Shown piece by piece: positions 6,501-12,700 of a stretch of DNA of 12,700 bases. The position numbers and the translations under genes are program-made. The stretch's first letter is position 1. Every line of letters starts with the position of its first letter. Below the pieces are notes generated by a model that ran no database searches, was not told the origin of the DNA, and saw only the letters and a list, made by a program, of their open reading frames with translations. This DNA comes from an uncultured Clostridia bacterium (GTDB lineage Bacteria > Bacillota > Clostridia > Oscillospirales > Oscillospiraceae), in NCBI GenBank assembly GCA_945926565.1, contig CAMELY010000024.1:1-12700 (forward strand), in the 5' to 3' direction.

Positions 6501-9500
6501 GTGGGCTACGACTGGGAGCACAAGACCTATCCCCCCAATCACTATGACCTGATGACCAGCGAAGCCCGGATGACCAGCTATCTGGCGGTGGCCCGGGGAG
6601 AGGTGCCGCCCCGGCACTGGCGGCAGCTGTCCCGGGCCCTAGTGCAGAAGGGGCGGTATACCGGTATGGGCTCCTGGAGCGGCACCATGTTTGAATATCT
6701 CATGCCCCAGCTGCTGCTGCCCTGGTATGAGGACTCGCTGCTCTCCGAGACGCTGGCCTTCTGCCTCCGGCAGCAGCGCCGCCTGGCCCGCCGGGCCGGA
6801 ATTCCCTGGGGCATCTCGGAGTCTGCCTATTACGCCCTGGACCGGGAGCAAAACTATCAGTACAAGGCCCACGGCGTCTCCTCTCTGGGCTTGCAGCGGG
6901 GGCTGGCGGAGGAGCTGGTGGTGTCCCCCTACGCCTCCTATCTGGCTCTGCTGGTGGAGCCGGGGTCTGCCATCGCCAACCTCCGCCGTCTCCGGGATCT
7001 GGGTGCGGAGGGCCGCTATGGGCTCTATGAAGCCCTGGACTACACCCCCGCCCGGGGCGGCGACCGGCAAAATCCCCTGATCATCCAGAACTGGATGGCC
7101 CATCACCTGGGCATGAGCCTGGTGGCCCTGGACAACTGCCTCCGGGAGGAGGTCTGGCAGCGGCGGCTGTTCCGGGATCCCGCTATGGCGGCAGCCCAGG
7201 AGCTGCTGCAGGAGAAGATTCCGGTAGGCGCCCCGGTGGTCAAGCCGGAGCCGCTGGATCCGCCCCATCTGTCTCTGCGCAGCGGTAAGCCCTGGAAGCG
7301 GCAGGGCACCGGCTTTGACCCAGAGAACCCGGTGTGGGGCATTCTCTCCAACGGGGGCTACTCGGTGTTTCTCTCCGCCGGAGGCCGGGGGGCCAGCCGG
7401 GCAGGGGAGAGCACCATTCTCCACCCGGAGGGGGTTCAGATCTCCGTCGCCCTGGAGGACAAGACCATCCCCGTCTTTCCCCGGGAGAGCGGCGGCCCGG
7501 AGCTGACCTGGCAGTACAGCTCCGGACGGGCCCAGCTCACCTGGCAGGGGCCGGAACTGATTCTGACCCAGGAGATACTGGTAGACCGGCTGCGAAACGG
7601 GGAGTGCCGCAGCATTACGATTACCGCCCGGCAGGCGCTGGAGGGCCATCTCACCCTGCTGCTCCGGCCCGTGCTCTCCCCCTGGGACGCCTACGCCGCC
7701 CACCCGGCCTTCTCCCGGATGTGCGTGGAGAGCCGCTATATCGGCTCCGGCGTCCAGTTTGCCAGAAAGCCGGGCCGGGGCAAGCCCCAGCCGGTGCTTA
7801 CTGTTTTGTGGGAGGAGCTGGAGGCGGGCTGGAGCACCAACCGGGAACGGTATCTCACCACCGGCTCCCTCCGGCACACCGGCCGGGAGGGAGTGGTGCT
7901 GGATCCCTGCCTGGCCCTGGAGCTGCCGCTGGCGCTGGCGCCGGGGAAAAAGCGCACCTTCCGGATTGCTATGGCCGCCGGGGCCCGGGAGAACAGCCTG
8001 CTCATGGCCCAGAGCCTGCTGGCCCTGCGCAAGCCCGCCCCATCGCCTTTGACCGACCAGCTGGCCCGCCATCTGGAGAATGGGCAGGCTACCGCCGCCT
8101 TTGTGCTGCTGGCCCGGCTGCTGGAGCCCCATGACCTGGGCCGGGAGGGCCAGGTGCTGGGTCAGCCCTCCCTCTGGCCCTTCGGCATCTCAGGAGATCT
8201 GCCACTGGTCACCTGCACCGTCCCGGAGGGGGAGAGCGCCTATGCCCTGTCCCTGGCGGGGCTGCACCGGCTGCTGGGGCGGCTGGGCTACGCCTTTGAC
8301 CTGGCATTGCTGCTGCCAGAAGCTGGGGAGTACCGCCAAGCCATTCGAACCGGCCTGACCCGGGCGCTGGAACAGGCGGGGTTTGCAGACCGGCTGGGAC
8401 AGCCCGGCGGGATTCACCTGATCTCCGGTGACCGGAAGACCTGGGCTCCCATTCTGGGCATGGCTACCCTCAACCTCCAGCCGGGGGACAAGCTCAACCA
8501 GCCGGAGCAGTTCCGCCCGGCACCCAGACCGCAGGCGCCTCAGCCCAAAGCCGGAAATCCTCCCGTCTGGCGGTGGGAGGGGGACACCTTTGTCCTGGAG
8601 TGCCAAGACAGTCTGCCGCCCCTGCGCTGGAGCCAGCTGCTGGTCAGCGACCGGTTCGGCTGGCGCTGCGACGAGGCGGGCACCGGCCACCTCTGGTACC
8701 GGAACGCTCAGATGGAGCAGCTCACCCCCTGGCAGAACGACCCCATCGCCCAGGCAGGCCCGGAGGAGCTGGTCTGCACCTGGGCGGGAGGCGCCTGCTC
8801 CCTCTTTGCCCGGGAGGACGGCCTGCCGGTGACGGTCACCTACGGCCCGGGCTATGCCCGGTGGGAAAAGCAGGCGGGGCAGCGCAAATTCACCCTCACC
8901 GCCTTCGTACCAGTGGGAAAAGCGGTGCGGCTGTTTCTCCTCTCCTGCACCGGGGGACTGCCGGAGGATCGGGTGATCTGGACGATTACCCCCAAGCTAG
9001 CCCACCGGGACAGCCAGATGCCCTGGGTGCGCTGGCAGCGGGAGGGAGAGCAGATCCGGGTGGAAAATCCCGCCGGTTCCCTGGCAGGAGAGGCCGTGCT
9101 GCTGGCCGCTTCCTCTAAAATTGAGGCGGCGGACTTCAGGCAGGGACAAGGAATGCTGACCTTTTCCGCCGGTGCCCCCCTCGTCCTGGCCGCCGGCATG
9201 GCGCCCATGGGGGAGTGGGGCGGTCTCCTCTCCTGGGAGGGGGCCAACCGTGCCCTGGAGGAGACGCAGAGCTGGTGGCGGCGCACCACGGGCAGTCTCC
9301 GGGTGGAGACGCCGGAGCCCGCCCTCAACCACTATCTCTCCTTCTGGGGCCGGTATCAGGTGCTGGCAGGGCGGCTCTTTGGGCGCAGCGGCCTCTATCA
9401 GTGCGGCGGGGCCTACGGCTTCCGGGATCAGCTCCAGGATGTGCTGGCTCTGATCCCATTCGTCCCCAATCTGGCCAAAGAGCAAATCGAACGGGCCGCC

Positions 9501-10805
9501 CGGCATCAGTTCCGGGAGGGAGACGTACTCCACTGGTGGCATCCCACGCCGGGAGCCTCCGGGGCCCAGGGCGTCCGCACCCGGATCAGCGATGATCTGC
9601 TCTGGCTGCCCTATGTCCTCTCCCGCTGGTGCCGGGAGACGGGAGATGAATCCCTCCTGCGGGAGGAGCTTCCCTGGCTGGAGGGCAGGCCCCTGGCGCC
9701 GGAGGAGCATGAGCGGTATGAGCACTGCCCGCCCACCCAGGAGACCGCCAGCCTCTACCGTCACGCCGTCCAGGCCATCGAGTGCGTCCTCAACCGGGGC
9801 ATCGGAGATCACGGCCTCTGTCTTATGGGAACAGGGGACTGGAACGACGGCATGGATCGGATCGGGGCAAAGGGCCGGGGGGAGAGCGTCTGGCTCACCT
9901 GGTTCCTGGCCCTGACGCTGCGGCAGTTTGTCCCCCTGTGCCGGGCCATGGAGGAGCCGGAGCGGGCCCGGCGCTATCAAGAACTGACGGGCCAGCTCAC
10001 CGCCGCCGCCCACCGGGCCTGGGACGGGGGCTGGTATCTCCGTGCCTACGACGATGAGGGCAATCCGGTGGGCAGCCACCGAAACCGGGAATGCGCCGTG
10101 GACTCCATCTCCCAGTCCTTTTCCGTCCTGGCCCCGGGGCCGGATCCTGCCCTGGCCCGGCAGGCGGTGCTGGCGGCGGCGGAGCAGCTCTATGACCGGG
10201 AGCATCAGCTGGCAAAGCTGCTCTGGCCCCCCTTTGCCGAAGAGGGAGATCCCGGCTATATCCGCAGCTATCCCGGCGGCCTCCGGGAAAACGGCGGCCA
10301 ATACACCCATGCCGCCTGCTGGCTGGCTCTGGCCCTGCTGGAGGCGGGGGAGACCAAGCTGGGGGCGGAACTGCTCCACGACCTGCTGCCGGAGAACCAC
10401 CCCAACGAGATCTACCGGGCGGAGCCCTTTGTGCTGGCGGGCGACGTGTACGCCGCCCCGGATCAGGAGGGAAGAGGGGGCTGGAGCTGGTACACCGGGG
10501 CCGCCAGCTGGTACTGTCAGGCGGCCACGGCCAGCCTGCTGGGCCTGCGGCTGGAGGCGGGGCGGCTGGTAATTCAGCCGAAGATTCCCGACTGCTGGCC
10601 GGGCTATGAGGCGGTCTGGCAGGGGGAGGGCTTCACCCTCCACATCCAGGTCACTCGAGGCCTGGAACGGCCCCTCACTCTGGACGGAGCGTTTTGCCCG
10701 GAGGGGATTCCACTGCGTCAGCTCTCCGGCACCCATCTGGCCGAGCTGGTGCTGCCGGAAGGGACTGGAAAAAGGAGTGGAATCACCGGGGAAAAAGAGG
10801 TATAA
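3516..10805 (+). CDS. Cyclic beta-1,2-glucan synthase (GT84 + GH189-type + GH94)
   Basis: This membrane enzyme is expected to polymerise UDP-glucose into beta-1,2-glucan, close it into a ring and trim its length. It is 2429 residues; rhizobial NdvB and Brucella Cgs are about 2800. Residues 1-265 are the soluble N-terminus with the family stretch DPAGVYPKMD. Two membrane segments span ~267-305. The GT84 domain (~320-665) shows LDGDT (DxD at 472-474), HDLLEG (Asp586) and RWIRGDWQ (620-627). Further membrane segments lie at ~669-703, 735-760 and 786-820. The glycoamylase-like/GH189-type module (~850-1210) has SWSGTMFEY (1053-1061), WGISESAYY and GLYEALDY. GH94-type sandwich regions follow (~1275-1500; ~1700-1865), with GISGDLP at 1557. 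The (alpha/alpha)6 domain (~1925-2350) has GFRDQLQD and GTGDWNDGMD; Asp2108 is the likely general acid. All motifs look intact. It is transcribed divergently from ylxM. The product is inferred, not shown. Confidence 0.9.
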   Translation: MEKNGMRQRGRDEASSWTVEGHLPVSRLAGAIRADLSALEGLCRRLETMENEDCPAGRWLLDNRWLFRRTGTDAIRHSRSRRQLPALSGGMLRIQQVGAALAREEQLTPEELRDYLEGIQETEPLTEEELEHFPAALAGGLLSALRREGEAAELLLRRGEDPQPLEENLRTLFARLRQLRAGSLAGILEEVSMAERFLRQDPAGVYPKMDPGSRSEYRKTLCRRAKREKRSQMACAQQLLEQARQAPEGENHIGRFLFSPPKSSGDWYFSLQLLFTTALSLWAGFALGRWWGILLFLLPVSELVKNGLDFLLLRLVPPRPVFRLELKQGVPPEGKTLCVIAALLTGPECGEEYAAKLERYALANRGAGEQVCYGLLADLPDRKTPMTQEDRALLDDLQRKIEALNQKHGDQFVLFFRAPVYHEAEKNYRGKERKRGAILELTRYLRGHRSSLELLAGEEHRLAGTRFLLVLDGDTILTVNAVTELVGAMLHPLNRPAIDRQHRVVTAGYGILQPRVETELSSASASVFAKLFGGLGGLDPYGGATSDVYHDLFDQASFLGKGLIDIEAFGVCMDGRFPENRILSHDLLEGSYLRTGWVSQVELMDSFPSSPLSWLGRYHRWIRGDWQLLPWLLPRVRDEAGERVENPISRLAKWKIADNLRRSLAPPAMVLALVLGMLLGGPLFTIAALVALASAAVQLLYAMAELLYRHGAGSFRRYHAGRYAGFSGALLRTGAQILFLPAQGWTALTAVCTALWRMLVSHRHLLDWVPSAQGMGGGFWACCRRFLPSILLGLAGLLWAVQPLGMLLGLGWLISPLLFWHWGKGRRQVKQVSDRDRAFLLHEGALIWRYYDQWLRPEYHYLIPDNVQLLPDKGPATRTSPTNLGLALLSCLSAVDLKLTFPRHALELVEQQLTALEGLEKWHGHLYNWYDIETGKPLSPRYVSTVDSGNLCGDLIALAQGLEELARPDLASRAKKLADEMDFRLLFDPVRQLFYVGYDWEHKTYPPNHYDLMTSEARMTSYLAVARGEVPPRHWRQLSRALVQKGRYTGMGSWSGTMFEYLMPQLLLPWYEDSLLSETLAFCLRQQRRLARRAGIPWGISESAYYALDREQNYQYKAHGVSSLGLQRGLAEELVVSPYASYLALLVEPGSAIANLRRLRDLGAEGRYGLYEALDYTPARGGDRQNPLIIQNWMAHHLGMSLVALDNCLREEVWQRRLFRDPAMAAAQELLQEKIPVGAPVVKPEPLDPPHLSLRSGKPWKRQGTGFDPENPVWGILSNGGYSVFLSAGGRGASRAGESTILHPEGVQISVALEDKTIPVFPRESGGPELTWQYSSGRAQLTWQGPELILTQEILVDRLRNGECRSITITARQALEGHLTLLLRPVLSPWDAYAAHPAFSRMCVESRYIGSGVQFARKPGRGKPQPVLTVLWEELEAGWSTNRERYLTTGSLRHTGREGVVLDPCLALELPLALAPGKKRTFRIAMAAGARENSLLMAQSLLALRKPAPSPLTDQLARHLENGQATAAFVLLARLLEPHDLGREGQVLGQPSLWPFGISGDLPLVTCTVPEGESAYALSLAGLHRLLGRLGYAFDLALLLPEAGEYRQAIRTGLTRALEQAGFADRLGQPGGIHLISGDRKTWAPILGMATLNLQPGDKLNQPEQFRPAPRPQAPQPKAGNPPVWRWEGDTFVLECQDSLPPLRWSQLLVSDRFGWRCDEAGTGHLWYRNAQMEQLTPWQNDPIAQAGPEELVCTWAGGACSLFAREDGLPVTVTYGPGYARWEKQAGQRKFTLTAFVPVGKAVRLFLLSCTGGLPEDRVIWTITPKLAHRDSQMPWVRWQREGEQIRVENPAGSLAGEAVLLAASSKIEAADFRQGQGMLTFSAGAPLVLAAGMAPMGEWGGLLSWEGANRALEETQSWWRRTTGSLRVETPEPALNHYLSFWGRYQVLAGRLFGRSGLYQCGGAYGFRDQLQDVLALIPFVPNLAKEQIERAARHQFREGDVLHWWHPTPGASGAQGVRTRISDDLLWLPYVLSRWCRETGDESLLREELPWLEGRPLAPEEHERYEHCPPTQETASLYRHAVQAIECVLNRGIGDHGLCLMGTGDWNDGMDRIGAKGRGESVWLTWFLALTLRQFVPLCRAMEEPERARRYQELTGQLTAAAHRAWDGGWYLRAYDDEGNPVGSHRNRECAVDSISQSFSVLAPGPDPALARQAVLAAAEQLYDREHQLAKLLWPPFAEEGDPGYIRSYPGGLRENGGQYTHAACWLALALLEAGETKLGAELLHDLLPENHPNEIYRAEPFVLAGDVYAAPDQEGRGGWSWYTGAASWYCQAATASLLGLRLEAGRLVIQPKIPDCWPGYEAVWQGEGFTLHIQVTRGLERPLTLDGAFCPEGIPLRQLSGTHLAELVLPEGTGKRSGITGEKEV

Positions 10806-10806
10806 T
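10801..10806 (+). promoter_or_regulatory. Candidate -10 element for ymfF-ymfH
   Basis: A perfect TATAAT overlaps the stop codon of the glucan synthase in otherwise GC-rich sequence. A start near 10813 would give a ~60-base leader for ymfF. The -35 side is poor: TGGAAT at 10778-10783 with 17 bases spacing matches TTGACA at only three positions, and there is no TG extension. It may be fortuitous. Confidence 0.35.
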
Positions 10807-10876
10807 GAATGGACACAGCGGCACGGGCCGGAAAAGCACGGGTTCGGCGCCGATGAGAGAGGAGCAACGCCTATGA
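10805..10876 (+). CDS. Possible 23-residue linking ORF
   Basis: An ATG at 10805 shares its A with the synthase stop codon (TAATG). The frame runs 23 codons and ends in a TGA overlapping the ymfF start (ATGA). A weak AGAGG sits 4 bases before the ATG, closer than usual. The peptide begins MNGHSGTGRKSTG and ends REEQRL. It is hydrophilic and basic-rich, with no membrane segment or recognised family. The layout fits translational coupling between the synthase and ymfF, and the ymfF ribosome binding site lies inside it. It may equally be a chance open frame, since only 23 codons are involved. I do not recognise it. Confidence 0.3.
   Translation: MNGHSGTGRKSTGSAPMREEQRL
10860..10864 (+). promoter_or_regulatory. 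Ribosome binding site of ymfF
   Basis: AGGAG (within GAGAGGAG) lies 8 bases before the ATG at 10873. It fixes the ymfF start; the same frame is open back to 10606, but that part is another frame of the glucan synthase. Confidence 0.8.
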
Positions 10877-12168
10877 ACGCCCCGGTGCGCACCGAGCTGA
10901 TGCCCGGCGTGTGGCTCACCGCCATTCAGACCCGGAAATTCAAGAGCAGCTTTTGGTCTGTCCAACTGCTCACCCCCCTGCGGCGGGAGACTGCCGCCCT
11001 CACCGCCCTGCTGCCCCGGGTGCTGGCCCGTGGTACCGCCCACTGCCCGGATCAGGAGCAGCTGGGGGCGGCCCTGGATCAGCTCTACGGCGGGGTCATC
11101 GAGCCCTATGTCTTCAAGCGGGGGGAGATCCAGTCCGCCGGCTTTCTCGCCACCTTTTTGGACGACGCCCTGACCCTGGACGGCAGTCCCATCGCCCGCC
11201 CGGCGGCGGAGCTGCTGGGAGATCTGCTTCTCCGGCCCGCCACCAAGAACGGGCGGCTGCGGGCGGACTATGTGGACAGCGAGCGGAACAATCTGGTCTC
11301 CGACATCCGGAGCCAATGCAATGACAAGCGCTACTACGCCCTCCAGCGGCTGATTCAGGAGATGTGCCGGGAGGAGCCCTACGGGGTGGACCGACTGGGG
11401 GATGAGGCCTCCGCCAGGGCCATCCGGATTGCCCGGCTGGACAAGCACTACCGGACGCTGCTGGCCACCAGCCGGATTGAGCTCTATTACTGCGGCTCTG
11501 CCCCGGCGGATCGGATTCGCCGGGCCTGGACAGAGGCGCTGCTGGGCCTGCCCCGGTGGGAGCTGGATGAACTGCCGGAGCCCCAGGTGCTCCGCCATCC
11601 CAACCAGGTGCGGCAGGTCACCGAGACCATGGACGTGACCCAGGCCAAGCTGGCTCTGGGCTTTCGCACCCAGATTCCGCCGGAGAGCGGAGAGAGTCCC
11701 GCCCTGCTGGTGTTCAACGCTCTCTACGGGGGCTCTCCCACCTCCAAGCTGTTTCAGAACGTGCGGGAGAAAAAATCCCTGTGCTACTACGCCTCCTCCA
11801 GTCTGGATCGGAACAAGGGCCTGATGACCGTCCAGTCCGGCGTGGATGGAGATCAGGCGGAGGAGGCCAAGACGGAGATTCTGGTGCAGCTGGAGGCCAT
11901 CCGGGAGGGGGATTTTCGCCTGGGCGAGTTGGAGTCCGCCCGGCGCAGCGTACTCCATCAGCTGCGGTCCACCCTGGACAGCCAGGGCTCTCTGGAGCAC
12001 TTCTACAGCGCACAGCTGCCCGGCCGGCAGCCGGTCTCTCCTGAGGAGCTGGCCGGTCTGGTAGAGGAGGTCACCGCCCAGGACGTGGTCATGGCCGCCA
12101 ATCGGGTGGAGCTGGACACCGTCTATCTGCTCACCGATCCCGAGCATGGCAAAAGGGAGGAGGACTGA
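10873..12168 (+). CDS. ymfF: M16 peptidase-like protein YmfF, without zinc motif
   Basis: This is a 431-residue member of the M16 (insulinase/processing peptidase) family, the YmfF branch. In Bacillus subtilis ymfF and ymfH are associated with the 5-aminopentanol modification of elongation factor P; the chemistry of their role is not settled. The N-terminal half lacks an HxxEH motif where active members carry it (around LPRVLARGTAHCPDQEQL), so this should be the non-catalytic partner. The second M16 domain is well kept, with GGSPTSKLFQNVREKKSLCY near residue 286. ATG at 10873 is set by AGGAG 8 bases upstream. The stop is one base before the ymfH ATG, and its last codons (GGGAGGAGG) provide the ymfH ribosome binding site. 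A role in peptide maturation, as for other M16 pairs, cannot be excluded. Confidence 0.88.
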   Translation: MNAPVRTELMPGVWLTAIQTRKFKSSFWSVQLLTPLRRETAALTALLPRVLARGTAHCPDQEQLGAALDQLYGGVIEPYVFKRGEIQSAGFLATFLDDALTLDGSPIARPAAELLGDLLLRPATKNGRLRADYVDSERNNLVSDIRSQCNDKRYYALQRLIQEMCREEPYGVDRLGDEASARAIRIARLDKHYRTLLATSRIELYYCGSAPADRIRRAWTEALLGLPRWELDELPEPQVLRHPNQVRQVTETMDVTQAKLALGFRTQIPPESGESPALLVFNALYGGSPTSKLFQNVREKKSLCYYASSSLDRNKGLMTVQSGVDGDQAEEAKTEILVQLEAIREGDFRLGELESARRSVLHQLRSTLDSQGSLEHFYSAQLPGRQPVSPEELAGLVEEVTAQDVVMAANRVELDTVYLLTDPEHGKREED

Positions 12169-12169
12169 C

Positions 12170-12700
12170 ATGGAGCAGCGCACATTTCCCCGGCTGGGAG
12201 AGGTCTGCTATTATGAGCGGCTGGACAACGGCCTGCCCATCTATGTGGTGCCAAAGCCCGGCTATTCCAAGTGCCACGCCGTCTTTGCCGTCTCCTACGG
12301 CGGTATGGACCGGCGCTTTGACTTGGGAGAGGGGACGCAGGATACCCCTGCCGGCATCGCCCACTATCTGGAGCACAAAATGTTCGACATGAAGGAGGGA
12401 AGCGCCCTCCAGGCCCTCTCCGCTGCCGGGGCGTCTCCCAATGCCTTTACCGCCAGCGACGTCACCGCCTACTATTTCTCCTGTACCGACCGGTTTGCCG
12501 AGCATCTTCGGCTGCTGATCCGGTTTGTCTCCACCCCCTATTTCACCCCGGAGAGTGTGCAGAAGGAGCAGGGGATTATCGGTCAGGAAATCGGCATGGT
12601 GCGGGACAATCCGGACTGGCGGGTCTATCAGAACCTGCTCCGGGGCCTCTACTGCCATCATCCCCTCCGGGAGTCCATCATCGGCACGGTGGAGTCCATT
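12170..12700 (+). CDS. ymfH: M16 zinc peptidase YmfH, N-terminal part
   Basis: The first 177 codons of the catalytic partner of YmfF are present; the gene runs past the window end (members are about 420-430 residues). It starts MEQRTFPRLGEVCYYERLDN and carries the inverted zinc motif HYLEH (His65, Glu68, His69) in IAHYLEHKMFDM. Glu140 in IIGQEIGM, 71 residues after His69, is the probable third zinc ligand. PNAFTASDVTAYYFSC between them is also typical of M16. An active zinc site here and none in the preceding protein suggests a heterodimer, as in mitochondrial processing peptidase. Start and ribosome binding site overlap the end of ymfF, so translation is probably coupled. Involvement in EF-P modification is inferred from Bacillus; ymfI, the neighbour there, would lie outside the window. 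Confidence 0.9.
   Translation, partial: MEQRTFPRLGEVCYYERLDNGLPIYVVPKPGYSKCHAVFAVSYGGMDRRFDLGEGTQDTPAGIAHYLEHKMFDMKEGSALQALSAAGASPNAFTASDVTAYYFSCTDRFAEHLRLLIRFVSTPYFTPESVQKEQGIIGQEIGMVRDNPDWRVYQNLLRGLYCHHPLRESIIGTVESI

Noticed and set aside
8997..10925. 642-codon minus-strand open frame opposite the glucan synthase, with others at 6639-8132 and 5085-6119
   Set aside because: Low-complexity Pro/Gly/Gln/His-rich translations, no convincing start sites, and the opposite strand carries intact enzyme motifs. They are reading-frame shadows.
10783..12183. 466-codon minus-strand frame opposite ymfF
   Set aside because: Gly/Gln/Leu-rich shadow of a clear M16 family gene; no recognisable domain.

Overview
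The window is ordinary bacterial chromosome, GC-rich, with dense coding and short gaps. The conserved ffh-rpsP-khpA-rimM-trmD neighbourhood, the YlxM-type regulator in front of ffh and the YmfF/YmfH peptidase pair all point to a Firmicute. High GC together with these proteins suggests a Clostridia member of the Oscillospiraceae/Flavonifractor kind; the genus is inference. I see no mobile element, tRNA, rRNA or CRISPR array.

Left part, minus strand (3341 down to 1): a translation and protein-targeting operon read leftward, ylxM - ffh - rpsP - khpA - [terminator-like hairpin] - rimM - trmD (trmD is cut by the window edge). It starts from a very good vegetative promoter (TTGACA, 17 bp, TATAGT) at 3393-3421. 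A perfect 8-bp-arm inverted repeat lies at the predicted transcription start. The set covers co-translational membrane targeting (Ffh, YlxM), the small ribosomal subunit (S16 and its assembly factor RimM), RNA binding (KhpA) and tRNA m1G37 methylation (TrmD). Compared with Bacillus, ftsY is not in front of ylxM and ylqD is missing between khpA and rimM.

Middle, plus strand (3516-10805): one giant gene, about 2429 codons, for a membrane-embedded cyclic beta-1,2-glucan synthase. It joins a GT84 glycosyltransferase, a glycoamylase-like/GH189-type cyclisation module and a GH94 phosphorylase-type module in one chain. It diverges from ylxM across a 174-bp region that holds two inverted repeats and an almost symmetric -10 element.

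Right part, plus strand: ymfF (10873-12168) and the 5' part of ymfH (12170 onward), a paired M16 metallopeptidase-like system in which only the second protein carries the HxxEH zinc motif. A possible 23-codon ORF at 10805-10876 bridges the glucan synthase and ymfF, overlapping both (TAATG at one end, ATGA at the other). A perfect TATAAT overlaps the synthase stop codon. No terminator is visible between the synthase and ymfF, so read-through is possible.

The most notable items are the complete glucan synthase in a Gram-positive-type genome, the architecture of the divergent control region, and the small overlapping ORF with its competing promoter interpretation. I do not see strong evidence for a wholly new multi-gene system.
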